A stretch of DNA of 64,000 bases from Argyresthia goedartella (GCA_949825045.1 OX463835.1:16633201-16697200); one strand, 5' to 3'; shown: positions 10,923-21,603, counted from the first letter of the stretch. The notes: generated by a model from the letters alone, not told the origin. Numbers and translations are program-made.

Positions 10923-10969
10923 AAAAAGAAGACTGGCGAGATCTGTCAGATCTCGCCAATCTTCTTTTT
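10923..10969. repeat. 47-bp near-perfect palindrome
   Basis: Two 23-bp arms (AAAAAGAAGACTGGCGAGAT and onward) separated by a single base, with one mismatch. It directly abuts the start of a repeat-L-like sequence (CGACCGACTTAAAAAA) at 10970. Confidence 0.9.
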
Positions 10970-11180
10970 CGACCGACTTAAAAAAAGAGGGGGTTCTCAA
11001 TTCAAAAAATAAAAAAATATATTTATTTTTGTAATGTTTGTCACATCAAAACTGGAACTATTTATGAACCGATTTCAAAAATCCTTTTTTTGTTTGAAAG
11101 GGTTACCTACTAGTTTGGAAAAATTTAATAAAAAATAGAAATCGGTCCAGTAGTTTGTTTTCTTAAGCAAAAATACTGGA
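10970..11180 (-). repeat. Repeat L-like element, diverged
   Basis: The left end is the complement of the L terminus (TTTTTTTAAGTCGGTTG). The interior resembles L only loosely (AACCGATTTCAAAAATCCTT). Confidence 0.5.
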
Positions 11181-11502
11181 GTTATGCTATCATCTTGCTT
11201 TGCATTCCTTTACTGTGACTTATCAGTGGTGTTTAAGGTCATTATCATAAGATGACTTCTGTCTCTAAGTATTACTTAAGTGTGGACCTGCCTGTCAGAC
11301 AGATTTCGTGGCCTTGTTTTCGCGTATTTTGACGACATTCGCATCCGACCGGGGAGGAAGAAATAGGGCCTGGTATTTTCAAAGTTTATAACTTGGTGAA
11401 TTATTAGTTGTGTTTACGTTGTTTACCACGAAATGATATGTAATCTGGCATTTTTTCCTTTTGTGCCGTATATTTGTACTGTAGTAAGTAGATAGGTTTC
11501 CA

Positions 11503-11650
11503 GTGGCTCAAGCAGGAATAAATACCAGAGTGAAAAAGTGTTCGAGTCCAGATAAAATCAACCTTAAGTCATTGTGCATAAGAGTCAACGACAGTTCGAT
11601 TCGCATACTTTTTCGACGCGCAATTATTCCTGCTTCCTACACTGGTGTCG
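11503..11650 (+). mobile_element. MITE-like element M, copy 1
   Basis: A 140-bp unit beginning CAAGCAGGAATAAATACCAG and ending with AATTATTCCTGCTTCC, so GCAGGAATAA and its complement form terminal inverted repeats. A second copy lies at 36838-36980 with about 80% identity by eye. Confidence 0.75.
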
Positions 11651-11662
11651 TTTTCGTGTATA

Positions 11663-11725
11663 TGTATAGACGACCGGGGTGGAAGAAAAAGGACTTGAAG
11701 TCGGTTTTTTTTAGTTTTTAACTTG
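11663..11725 (-). repeat. Repeat L 5' fragment
   Basis: Reverse complement of the L start (AAAACCGACTTC ... TTCTTCCACCCCGGTCG). A related but shorter trace lies at 11345-11385 (CCGACCGGGGAGGAAGAAAT). Confidence 0.65.
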
Positions 11726-11931
11726 GTGAATAATGGTGAATAAAGTTTGTCTCTCTGCCTGGTGTTCAGATAATGATGGTCTTAGTTTGTGGGGAACATG
11801 CTCAAGTTGATTCTGACGTCTAGGGTGTGTGGGTAACTTATACTTCCTAAAAAGTTCTTCTGCAGGTCAATCTCGCGGCTCGCAATACACTGGCCTGCAA
11901 AACTAAGTACTACACTATTTTTAGGGTTCCG

Positions 11932-12328
11932 TACCCGAAGGGTTCCAAACGGGACCCTATTACTAAGACTCCGCTGTCCGTCCGTCCGTCCGTCCGTCTG
12001 TCACCAGGCTGTATCTCAAGAACCTAGCTAGCTAGAGAGTTGAAATTTTCACAGATTATGTATTTCTGTTGCCGCTATAATAACAAATACTAAAAAACAG
12101 GATAAAATAAATATTTAAGGGGGCTCCCATACAACAATACCACATACAAACTTATGGATGCATCTGGTTACGTACATGGAGTGTGAAAGTAACCGCACCA
12201 ATAACTTTGTAAATAATATTTTGCTGTGTAAAATCCAAAATATTCACTCCACACCATCGCTTCCATTGAACGGTGTTACGGAACCCTTCGTGCGCGATTT
12301 AGACTCGCACTTGACCGGTTTTTTTTCT
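11932..12328 (+). repeat. Repeat G, full-length copy
   Basis: Runs from AGGGTTCCGTACCCGAAGGG through a (GTCC)n stretch, GTTGCCGCTATAATAACAAA and GGGGGCTCCCATACAACAAT to GACTCGCACTTGACCGG plus a T run. The motif GGGTTCCGTAC at one end and its complement near the other give inverted ends. Other copies lie at 2243, 46326, 57327 and 61213. Confidence 0.85.
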
Positions 12329-12650
12329 AAACTGTAGAAGTTAAAGATTTGAAATAAAACACGTTGTACAGAACATTTTATCAGTTTTCTTCGAAACTAT
12401 AGTATAAATTTAAACTCTGTTTCGAGTCCTTTTTATTTTGAAAGTATATCTTGTTTTTTTTTTTATGTAAATGTTATTTATTATTTATATAAGTGTTATA
12501 GTTGGGCACATAATTTAAGTCCGCAAAGTGCGTCGTCAATAAGCTAAGAAATTAAAATTACCAAATAATTAAAAACTACACACACACAAAAACTGAACAT
12601 AATAAAAAACAAAATACTAAACAAATAAACCGCCCCAGGACATGCCCGAC

Positions 12651-12697
12651 CCAAAGGTACCCTGGCAGCATTACCAAAGGTACCCTGGCAGCATTAC
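12651..12697 (+). repeat. 23-bp tandem duplication
   Basis: Two exact copies of CAAAGGTACCCTGGCAGCAT plus three bases. Confidence 0.85.
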
Positions 12698-12814
12698 ATA
12701 TCTTGTTTACTTAAAAAGTTATTGCAATTTTAAAAGTGTGATACTCAGTATTGTAGGCCAGTGTAGTTCTGATTGCTCGCTTTTGCATTGTGCTCACGTT
12801 TAGCCATGAAGACA

Positions 12815-12945
12815 AACATACTTTGCATCTGGCCCCATACTGGGATATTCCGGAAACCAGAACAGCAACGTCAGACATACACAAAATATTTGTACTTTTT
12901 CTTCCTCAACCGGGATTCGAATCCGGCACCGCAACGCCTCAGATG
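12815..12945 (-). repeat. SINE-B-related copy
   Basis: Minus-strand 3' domain (ATCTGGCCCCATACTGGGAT), a body trace (AACAGCAACGTCAGACATAC) and a good B box (GGATTCGAATCC). The head beyond the B box is not recognisable. Confidence 0.65.
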
Positions 12946-12954
12946 TCGTTTTGT

Positions 12955-13040
12955 GTTACAGTGTTAGTCCATCGCCGCAGATATGGACATATGAACCTTT
13001 CCCCGCGATATTTTCCATAGCCTAATGAACCCATGATAAC
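12955..13040 (-). repeat. SINE-D fragment
   Basis: Contains CCATCGCCGCAGATATGGAC and CCGCGATATTTTCCATAG, the central part of D on the minus strand. Confidence 0.6.
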
Positions 13041-13500
13041 TTACTTAATTTCTGCCTCTTTTGAACAGTACTAGAGATTTTGTATGATCTTAATTTGAAG
13101 TAAAAATTTCTCAACCACAAAAAATAACAAACTCAAACCACACAACGCACAATGTCTCCATAACTAATTACTCTTACCCATCACAAGCTATTAAACACGA
13201 AAAGCAACATTGCAATGACAGTAAAATTATAGCAAGTTTTCAAAACACTCCAAGACGCTGCGCTTCTAAGTTAATATTAAGAACATTTTGATGCTATTAT
13301 GCTTTTACATCACTATACTTTGATGTAGTTTTGCGTCACTGCGTCGTTCACAATATGGTCGGTGTGAGATATTTTTTACGAAATCTTTTGCTATTTGCAA
13401 CCTTTGTGGAGGATATGGTTTTCCGTGGGACATGCAGATTGTGTGTTTTTAGGGCTTTAAGAAATTTGCGAAAGGGTTATTAAAATCTGTTTCTGTAGCC
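13041..13500. other. Non-genic stretch
   Basis: No family match in the window and no coding signal. Confidence 0.4.
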
Positions 13501-13504
13501 CATA

Positions 13505-13606
13505 AATGTCCCCACCGAGGAGCTCGGGCCTTAACATGGATACGAGTGATATTAAGCCGTACTCCACCACGCTGTCTCAGTGCGGGTTGATGGAGGGGTG
13601 ACGGGC
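13505..13606 (-). repeat. SINE-E 3' fragment
   Basis: Minus-strand match to the E 3' body (CTCCACCACGCTGTCTCAGT, with CCCCACCGAGGAGC at the terminal end). Confidence 0.65.
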
Positions 13607-14184
13607 TAGTGGACTGTTAAAAGGTATCAAGCTGAAAATAGCTGAAAAGGGCCCGGGTCTACGAAATTAATGAATTTCCGAAGTTAATAAGAGATTACTT
13701 ACGTATTTAGAAGTAGAAGTTCTAAAAATCACAAATTAGAAATGTTTTCAGAGAATTAGGCAGTCAAAGTGTAAAGATGTGTTTTTTTATGAACCCTTTT
13801 TGTCACTTTGATGGCTTATAATAATTTTTCTATGGGTTATCTACACAAATAATAACTTTACTAGAATAGTAAGACAGTAAGGTTTAAAATGCTACTTTAA
13901 TTGGGATGATCTACCCAAAACTTTTTGTTTTATTATAGTTTAAACGATTAATTTCGGGCATTTTTCAAAAATCAACAAAACATTTATTTTTTGGAGCTGT
14001 TGGGCCTACTCCAGAATGTAAGGGCTAGAGGAGCAGCAAATGCTGCCTTTGCTGTTGACTTCGTTTTTACATGCATCTGCCTAGCACCCTGTATAAGGAC
14101 GGATTTCAATTTTAAAATTAAAGCGAGGTCTACTGTTCCCAAAAACCACTAGTATACATTATATCCTACAGACCGACTCCCATC
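13607..14184. other. Non-genic stretch
   Basis: AT-rich, nothing recognisable on either strand. Confidence 0.4.
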
Positions 14185-14186
14185 AC

Positions 14187-14290
14187 ACACAACACAGCGT
14201 CACAACTTCTCCCATATGGGTTGGCAGAGGCATACCAATACCCCTCTTTACATGAATGGAGCTAGATCATCGCCACAGCGATCCGAGCTT
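14187..14290 (-). repeat. SINE-D fragment
   Basis: Contains AACACAGCGTCACAACTTCT, TTGGCAGAGGCATACC and ATCATCGCCACAGCGAT, all D body on the minus strand. Confidence 0.65.
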
Positions 14291-14344
14291 GTATGAAAAG
14301 ACTATGAAGTATGTTGTGAAAGCGATGGATTTATGTATCCCAGA

Positions 14345-14460
14345 AAATATTAAACAGCATTTAACCTCAAAACAAAGGTCAAATCCGTACGTATTTGTTT
14401 TTAAACAAGTGTTGAACAGTAGCTTATTTTTTTTGGGTAAAGCCCCTAGTCTATAGGTGG
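14345..14460 (+). repeat. Repeat I unit
   Basis: Shares TTTAACCTCAAAACAAAGGT and GTTTTTAAACAAGTGTTGAA with copies at 43555-43930 and 50245-50350. Confidence 0.65.
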
Positions 14461-14504
14461 TATAACCCTTCTTCTGGGAAAAAATGCGTTAGTTAGTGAC
14501 TAAC

Positions 14505-14760
14505 TCATAATAATAATAATACCTTGGACAGTATTTACACACATTGTTCTAGCCCCAAACTAGGATTCCCTGTATCTTGGGTACTAGACAACGATACACA
14601 TACTTATATAGATAAATATTATACTTAGATAGATAAACAACCATGACTAGGGTACAAACATCCGTTCTCATCAAACAAATATTTGCCCCCGCCGGGACTC
14701 GAAGCCGGGACCCTTGACTTCGTAGGCAGGGTCACTGCCGACTCGACCATTCGGGTCGTC
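14505..14760 (-). repeat. SINE-A, full-length copy
   Basis: Almost identical to the copy at 4425-4684. The A box is slightly degraded (TGGTCGAGTCGG) and the B box reads GCTTCGAGTCC. Confidence 0.9.
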
Positions 14761-14847
14761 AATATGATTCAACTCTCCATTTCCCCTCCAACCAGGAAAA
14801 GAATTGGAGTATCCTGGCAAACCGCAAACTGGTCGCTATTGCAATAA

Positions 14848-14930
14848 TAAGGGTCAGGAATCGAACCCGCAGCCATATAGTAATACATATCAAGTGAACA
14901 TTTGCCAAGTCTGTTATCGATATGGCCACT
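14848..14930 (-). repeat. tRNA-like SINE head fragment
   Basis: Minus-strand B box GGTTCGATTCCTGACC as in SINE-D. The remainder of the head is diverged. Confidence 0.5.
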
Positions 14931-15083
14931 TTATATGTCATATTATTTATAAACAACTTTAGGATTTTTTGGGTTGCGAACAAAAAACCTTTGAAATCTT
15001 ACAGGAAATATTGCATCATAGAAAAGTCATCAACGAGTTTGAAGCTTTTAAAGTGGTTATGTCGTCATGAAACCATCATTATT

Positions 15084-15334
15084 GTCGACCCAATTGACCG
15101 AGTCGGTATTGACCTTGCCTACGAAGCCAAGGGTCCCGGGTTCGAGTCCCGGTGGGGGCAATTTTTTTGATGAGAACGGATGTTTGTACTCTAGTCATGG
15201 TTGTTTATCTATCTAAGTATAATATTTATCTATAAAAGTATGTGTATCGCTGTCTAGTACCCAAGATACAGGGAATCGTAGTTTGGGGCTAGATCAATGT
15301 GTGTAAATAGTGTCCAAGGTATTATTATTATTAA
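15084..15334 (+). repeat. SINE-A copy
   Basis: Head GTCGACCCAATTGACCGAGT, perfect B box GGTTCGAGTCC, full body and an ATT tail. Flanked on the left by ATCATTATT. Confidence 0.9.
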
Positions 15335-15751
15335 GTTCGTTTTATTGTTTTCAAGTTTTAATAAAAAATAATCGAGATAAACAGAAAAGAAGCGTTACAG
15401 TATGAAAATTTCATGTTTTTTATGATTTAGATTAGATAAATAACATTTTTTTAAACTCATAAATACCATTACAACAAATCTAATGAAGCCAACACTCAGA
15501 TAAACAACGATACAAACACATAATCTTCGTTCTAAAACGAAATTAGGAAATGGCGTCGACACAAACGAACGCAACGAGGAAGCGTCAGCCAGCATGCGCA
15601 CACGCAACTATACTCCGACCGACGTTGAGATAGTCTTTACTGAGTTCATCTGTCACTTTTTATAATCTACAATCTCATAGCCTGAAGCCCGCAAGATCTA
15701 AATATCGAGGCGGCTTCGACATTATATAGATATTTTGTATAGTTGACAGAG

Positions 15752-16030
15752 CTCCGTGATCTAGTGGGTTTCACGCTTGCTTCTCACGCACGAGTTGCAT
15801 GTTTGAATCCCGGTACTGACCGTCTAACAATAAGATAAGTAATTTATCTTAAGTACCTAAATTATCCGGATGGTCTAATGGTGATCTCCGTGAGGAAACC
15901 TTCATTACTCCATAGATGCGGCGATGGGCTAGCCCCCTGTTACGCAAAATAATTGAATAATTGGCTAAAAGTGGGCACATGTATGCCTCTGCCACGTCGT
16001 ATGTGAAAAGGCGTGACGCTGTGTTATGTT
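15752..16030 (+). repeat. SINE-D copy with E-type head
   Basis: The head is CTCCGTGATCTAGTGGGTTT with TTTGAATCCCGG as a weak B box. The D body follows (GATGCGGCGATGGGCTAGCC) and ends CGTGACGCTGTGTTATG. The same head precedes a different body in SINE-E, which shows head/body exchange. Confidence 0.8.
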
Positions 16031-16098
16031 ATGTTTGTTTAGTTGACCCGATATTAGGGCTTGATGTGCCCTTTTTACTCGACTTATTATTATTATTT

Positions 16099-16341
16099 GA
16101 CGACCTGAATGGCCGAGTCGGCAGTGACCCTGCCTACGAAGCCAAGGGTCCCGGGTTCGAGTCCCGGTGGGGGCAAATATTTCTTTGATGAGAACGGATG
16201 TTTGCACCCTAGTCATGGTCGTTTATCTGTCTAAGCATAATATTTATCTATATATGTATGTGTATCGTTGTCTAGTACCCAAGATACAGGTTATCCTAGT
16301 TTGGGGCTAGATAAATGTGTGTAAATAGTGTCCAAGGTATT
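16099..16341 (+). repeat. SINE-A, full-length copy
   Basis: A box TGGCCGAGTCGG and B box GGTTCGAGTCC are both intact. It sits directly after an ATT microsatellite. Confidence 0.9.
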
Positions 16342-17235
16342 GAAGAGATGATGACCATGAGAAATTTCAGTAGTATAGGGTCTGCTAATCCAGCAGCGAT
16401 GCCATCATTCCCTACTGGTACCACGAGGTAGCGTGACGACATCCAAATCAGTTACGTAACCTTATTTACCACTATCTTATCCCTCAATACGTTTTAATTC
16501 AATTCAAATTCAAAATTAGTTTATTTGAGCCAAGTTTTATCACCAGTTGTAGGACTCTACTTTTATGTAAAAAAAAAATCTGTGTTAGGGGAGACCGCTC
16601 CTTCCACATGGAATGATAGATAAACAATTTGTGGACTAGTAAGGTGGTATGACATAAAATAAATCATTTCATCTACCGATAATGAAGATGAAGATATCAT
16701 TGGTTGATGAAACAATTCACAAATATATAAGTAAATGTAAGTTTGACAAGACGAGCAAGTAATTAAATATAAACAATTTGTTAACTAGAACTAGACTAGT
16801 TAACTACAAGTGAAGTATAAAGTGGTTCTGAACGGTTGACTTTGTTATAGCTGCTGAGAATGATGTCCCTAACAACCAATTTGACTACATCTTTCTGTTG
16901 CCTCCAAGAACTGCCAGATATTATATTGAGGGACAATCAGTGACAATTCTGTAAGCTGATTTCCTGCTTAAAACTTAAAGTAAGTCCTGCTCTTCAACCA
17001 GAGAGATACTAAGAGGCCATATTCCCGGGCCCAGCTGGCCCCGGGAACCTTGAAGAAGTCAATTCTACTGCATCCTACTCTGGATCCCTGCTGTGTCTCC
17101 AGGTCTCTGATGACCGACCGACTATCGAGACGCCGGAAGAAATGATGAAACTTTTATCCCACAGTGGGCTTAAGTTGGCATATGAGGGTAGTGAAGGTAG
17201 ATTCAGTGAGGATACAATCACTAATATATGAAAAA
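16342..17235. other. Non-genic stretch with a trace of repeat K
   Basis: GAGAATGATGTCCCTAACAA at about 16858 matches the arms of the foldback at 25171-25360. Nothing else recognisable and no coding signal. Confidence 0.45.
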
Positions 17236-17559
17236 GGCAACAAATATAATGATCACCAAAAAAAAATTTCCCTACCCAAAATGGGTAAATGATCATCAAA
17301 AGATGCAGAAAATATCAGGGCAAAGTACTACGGTAGCTTAGGTGAAGGGTTAAGCGGTTGAGCGAAGCAAAGCCCCCTTTATCCTTCGTGTTAGGTTGAA
17401 CAAGTAAGAACAGCAAAAAATACTTATATAAACTTAAAAAGAAATTTGGTGATCATTTATCCACACACTATTTGGTGGTCGTTTTCTAATTCTGGCGGTT
17501 GTTTCGAATTTATTTGTAGTAAAATAGGTGCGTTTTTGGTAATCGTTTAAACATATGCC
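17236..17559 (-). mobile_element. Element C, flavour a, reverse core
   Basis: Opens GGCAACAAATATAATGATCA and closes TAATCGTTTAAACATATGCC. The reversed core at about 17330-17400 contains CTACGGTAGCTTAGGTGAAG and CTTCGTGTTAGGTTGAACA. The hairpin arm has point changes. Confidence 0.8.
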
Positions 17560-18122
17560 TATGAAAATACATTATGTATAGGGTAAAAATACATAATTAA
17601 TGTGAGTGCAACCCTATACTAATGCCGCCATAAATGGCTGTGCCTGCGTATTCAGTGATTATGAATTTGAATTGAACTAAGGAATATCGTGATTGAAGAG
17701 CGTTCACATGTCATGCAAATAAGTGTGATTGAATGAATGCAACCGCTTTTTCTTTTCGTTCTCAATAAATATACCTAACATATGATATTAACTAACACGC
17801 GATCAATTGACTTAACTGCTAACATGCCAATAGCCAACATGATTATTTGTTATATTAACTGTTTTACAAAATTAACATTACTTAAACAACTCCAAACTCG
17901 AATTATAAATGGGAAAGTTTGTCTGCCTGTCACGTTTTCACGACTAGATAGATGGGAAATTGAAGACATCGTTAGGAAATCACCTCATATTGAATAGCTG
18001 GTGGGCGCATGTGGTCTCTGCCACTCCATTTGGCAAAAGGCGTGATGCTTTGTTTTTCTGACCTAAGCGAAGAACATGGAGTAGACCTTTTATCATAAAA
18101 AAATAAACCCGAAGAGCGTGCC
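17560..18122. other. Mostly unassigned, with a SINE-D trace
   Basis: About 17995-18050 carries a D-like segment on the plus strand (GTGGTCTCTGCCACTCC, then AAAAGGCGTGATGCT). The open frame at 17782-17997 has no recognisable domain. Confidence 0.45.
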
Positions 18123-18405
18123 CGCCGGGACATCCCGTGGTCTGATGCGTTTTACGCTTGCTTCTCACACAGGTGATGCAGCTTCGAATCCTGACCATGT
18201 TTAGTACATGAGATAATTATCTTAAGTACATTATCGGACGTTCAGAGTTTCGGATGACACGTTAAGCTGTAGGTCCCGGGTACTGTCGCTACTTGGTAGT
18301 AGTCGTTGTAAAACTCCTCCGTCAACCTGCACTGAGCCAATATGGTGGAGTATTAGGGTATAGGCCTGTGCCTCTCGGTGGGGACATTATAGGGCTACGA
18401 AAACA
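18123..18405 (+). repeat. SINE-E, best copy
   Basis: Head GATGCGTTTTACGCTTGCTT, weak B box AGCTTCGAATCC, middle GTTTCGGATGACACGTTAAG, and 3' body CTGCACTGAGCCAATATGGT ending CTCGGTGGGGACATTA. Used here as the family reference. Confidence 0.75.
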
Positions 18406-18504
18406 TATCAAAATGTACTAACGGTCTAAATGTGTAAATGTGTAAGAACACAAAGTCAAAATAAATATGTGTCAGTATATAATAGGTGTTAGTTTATAAT
18501 TACA

Positions 18505-18650
18505 GTAATTAAATAATTTATTTTATTTATTAATATGTATGTAAGTAATAGTTTATTTCGTTATATTTTTGTACACTTAACCTGGTTTGCTGGAAAAGAG
18601 ATCTCCTATTAGAGATAAGCACGCCTTTTTAATTTATTTTCATATACATA
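18505..18650 (+). repeat. Repeat O
   Basis: Contains CTTAACCTGGTTTGCTGGAA and AGAGATAAGCACGCC. The 3' end runs into the SINE-A copy at 18656. Confidence 0.65.
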
Positions 18651-18655
18651 GGCGA

Positions 18656-18905
18656 GCCGAATGGCCGAGTTGACGACCCGAATGGCCGAGTTGACGACCC
18701 GAATAGCCAAGTTGACAACCCGAATGGCCGAGTCTGCAGCGACCCTGCCTACAAAGCCAAGGGTTCGAGTCCCAGTGGTGGCAAATATTTGTTTGATGAA
18801 AACGGATGTTTGTACCCTAGTCATGGTTGTTTATCTATCTAAGTATAATATTTATCTATATAAGTATATGTATCGTTGTCTAGTACCCAAGATACAGGGA
18901 ATCAT
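18656..18905 (+). repeat. SINE-A with its 5' head repeated four times
   Basis: A 21-bp unit (CCGAATGGCCGAGTTGACGA) is repeated so that A-box-like cores fall at 18661, 18682, 18703 and 18724. A B box and full body follow. The 3' end is truncated before the ATT tail. Confidence 0.9.
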
Positions 18906-19039
18906 TAGTTTAGTTGATCATATTTGATTTATTTTTTATTTTTCTCCAAGTTTGAGTGTCTGACCTGTAAAAGAGCATTATTTTTGCCTACTTCCAATAA
19001 AACATTTGAGTTTTGAGTTTTAATTTGGAAATACATACT

Positions 19040-19304
19040 CAGCCAGTTGCAGATAGTCTTTATATTTTAACCTCTTAATGCCGGATGTCTTCCAAAGAAG
19101 ACATGTTCCCCTTTATAGGTATATTCTATTACCATGGCATAAGGTTCAAATCGCGAAGCCTCATCACCAGGTGTCTCCAGCCCCATCATACGGTAATGGG
19201 CGTAGCGTCAAGGCGTACCAACTGTCATTGACATTATGCAATCAGAAATAAGAGCCATATTTCATCAAAAAAACTAAATTTTATGCGGTTTCTGCAACTG
19301 GCTG
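19040..19304. mobile_element. MITE-like element with 14-bp terminal inverted repeats
   Basis: Starts CAGCCAGTTGCAGA and ends with its exact complement. No open frame inside. Single copy in the window. No clear target duplication, so the superfamily is not assigned. Confidence 0.65.
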
Positions 19305-19375
19305 ACATCTGCCCAAGATACTTTGGAACCCCGCTCTGATGACGTCATAGCGGCCGTCACTTCAAGAAAAAAAAA

Positions 19376-19600
19376 TAGTACATTCTCTACTACAACAAGA
19401 TACCTGGAGATCTTGAAATTGCCATTTGAGCAATGTAAAGCATGTTAAAGCGACTTTGTCGAAAAAGGGATATTACAATGTTCAAGATTACTTAAATGAC
19501 GGGATTGTTGGGGTTAATCTGGCTCAACACAGACCTTGCTGTTAATAAGTTTGTGATTATTTATTCCTGCTTATTACTTACAATAATTAATATTGTAATA
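19376..19600 (+). pseudogene. Non-LTR retrotransposon 3' end, C-terminal remnant
   Basis: Matches the LINE remnant at 43020-43230 (ATTCTCTACTACAACAAGAT, then GAGATCTTGAAATTGCC, then AAAAGGGATATTACAATGTT). Conceptually this is the FYNKIP-type end of a LINE reverse transcriptase, with stops and frameshifts. Confidence 0.65.
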
Positions 19601-19632
19601 TTTGTATTACTGTAGAACAACCAATTTTAAAA

Positions 19633-19872
19633 GGCTGGTATTTAATAACACATCAAAAATACAGATTTTCACACCAAAAACACTTTTTATGTTTTAAGTA
19701 TTTTTTGTTGTTCTTACATGTTCAACCTAACACGAAGGAAAAAGGGGGCTTAGCTTCGCTCACCCCCTTTACCATTCACCTAAGCTAACGCCGTATTTTG
19801 CCCTTATATTTGCTGTAAACATCAGTATATTTGCTGTGCAAATCAGTATTATTGATGTGCAGTGTAATATTT
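19633..19872 (+). mobile_element. Element C, flavour c, forward core
   Basis: Opens GGCTGGTATTTAATAACACA and closes with a related inverse around GATGTGCAGTGTAATATT. The core with AAAGGGGGCTTAGCTTCGCT and CCCCCTTT is at about 19712-19800. TTTGCTGTGCAAATCAGTAT next to it is itself partly palindromic. Confidence 0.8.
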
Positions 19873-19879
19873 CCCTTTT

Positions 19880-20010
19880 TAAACAGATCTAAAAATCAAT
19901 CTGTAGGAGTTTCTATCCCTTCTTCTTCCACAGTGGTCCAATGTAGAGTAGGGGCAAAAAAAAAGCATTTGCTAAGTATATGTAAATATAGTAATAAAGA
20001 AATTTGTCTT
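19880..20010 (+). repeat. Repeat P fragment
   Basis: Shares CAGTGGTCCAATGTAGAG and flanking bases with 43290-43390. Confidence 0.6.
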
Positions 20011-20149
20011 TGACTTTAACTGACGCGTCGAGGGCGAGCGCGGTGAGAGAGGGAGGAGAAATCATTCCTCGAGGTACCTAGTGAACTTTTGCAGACTCTA
20101 TGTGCACGGCACTCACTATTAGCATTATTCAAGTATATACTACCTTTTT

Positions 20150-20335
20150 ACGGTGACCTGTTGCGGTCGAGGCTGTGCTCTCCAAGCGAGGGGTTGCGGC
20201 TTCGAATGCCGGCCGGGGAGGAAGAAAAAAATCCCCAGGTCTTGGATGTGTGTGACGTAGCTGTTTCTGGAGCCCACGACACAGGGTATCCTAGTGTGCG
20301 GCCAGAAGCAATGTATGTGCCTGTATGTAAATGTT
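20150..20335 (+). repeat. SINE-B, diverged head
   Basis: The head is altered (GGTGACCTGTTGCGGTCGAG) and the B box is GCTTCGAATGCC. The linker and the 3' domain (GTATCCTAGTGTGCGGCCAG) are typical. Confidence 0.8.
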
Positions 20336-20404
20336 GTTATTGTTGTTTTCGCAACAGGGGATTAGGCCAAAATGAATAGTTATTGAAAGTTGGATTAGTC
20401 AATA

Positions 20405-21340
20405 CGTTATAATAATAATAAATATTATAGGACAATCTTACACAAATCGAACTAGGGCCATAGTAGGCTCAATAAGGCTTGTGCAGCAGGGTAATGGGTA
20501 CTAGACGGCGATATATTTAATAGAGTCTGGCAAACGAAAGCGTGACCTGGAGTTTTCTTAAAAGTTTCAATATGGCAACAATATTATGCTGTCAAAGGCA
20601 CGACAAACGACAAAGTGATAGATAGTCACACTCCGTTCTATTATTATAGTCTAGTATATTAGGTTATTCTAAACCTCTGTCTCTCTTTCTAGCTGTAACG
20701 CTTCCGTACAGCAGAAAGAGAGGCAAAGATCTTGTCAAAGGCACGTCAAACGACAAAGTGATAGATAGTCACACTCCGTTCCGTTATTCTAAACCTATGT
20801 CTCTCTTTCTAGCTTGTAACGCTTCCGTACAGCAGAAAGAGAGGCAAAGATCTTGTCAAAGTCACGTCAAATGACATAGTGATAGATAGTCACACTCCGT
20901 TCCGTTATTCTAAACCTCTGTCTCTCTTTCTAGCTTGTAACGCTTCCGTACAGCAGAAAGAGAGGCAAAGATCTTGTCAAAGTCACGTCAAATGACATAG
21001 TGATAGATAGTCACACTCCGTTCCGTTATTCTAAACCTCTGTCTCTCTTTCTAGCTTGTAACGCTTCCGTACAGCAGAAAGAGAGGCAAAGATCTTTAGA
21101 ATAACTGAACGGAGTGTAGTGATTTATGTTAGTGATACCACATAGAGGTTTTATGAATTCTACTACGTTTTCTCAGGTCACGCTTTCGTTTGCCAGACTT
21201 TAGAGATAAATACTTATATGAAACATCCAAGACTAACAAAAAAAAACATGCTCATCACGGAAATATTTGCCCTTATTGGGATTCGAAACCACGACCGAAC
21301 CTTCGCCCACTAGGCTAAACTGCAGCCTTAAGGCGTAACT
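20405..21340 (-). repeat. SINE-Q, interrupted by a TIR element
   Basis: The right part (21200-21340) has on the minus strand a perfect A box (TAGCCTAGTGGG) and a B box (GGTTTCGAATCCC), then a SINE-A-like body. The left part (20405-20520) continues that body and 3' domain (GGGTACTAGACGGCGATATA). The two parts are separated by the element at 20524-21199. This is a third tRNA-headed family with a body related to SINE-A. Confidence 0.75.
20524..21199. mobile_element. TIR element with 121-bp internal tandem repeats
   Basis: Terminal inverted repeats of about 26 bp begin AGTCTGGCAAACGAAAGCGT. Inside are four tandem units starting at 20594, 20737, 20858 and 20979 (the first 143 bp, the others 121 bp). 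Each unit contains a hairpin (CTCTCTTTCTAGC with GCAGAAAGAGAG). The last unit is followed by an inverted copy of the unit start (TTTAGAATAACTGAACGGAG). Non-coding. Confidence 0.88.
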
Positions 21341-21603
21341 CTCTGAAGTTCATAGCGTGTGTCTATGGTTCATCTCATGCTCGTACAATTTCATCGATTG
21401 CGGGGTATCACCGAAGGCTTCTAGGCTTCATTCAATGAGCTTGGGTTTGGCCTCCATTATGATGCTACTTGCGTAACGCCAATTTGACAGATGAAGCTGG
21501 TGCAAGGTGTCAAACGTAAAAGTCTATATGAAGTTCATAGCTCAGACGACTTACGCCATAAGGCTGCTGGTCGAAATACGTGGTTCTCCCTACTGATTCG
21601 ACG

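Noticed and set aside
16099..16175. tRNA gene
   Set aside because: Same reasoning for SINE-A: promoter boxes are intact, but it is a dispersed SINE head with body and ATT tail.
20594..21097. CRISPR-like array
   Set aside because: Repeats are directly adjacent 121-bp units without unique spacers, lie inside a TIR element, and the genome is eukaryotic.
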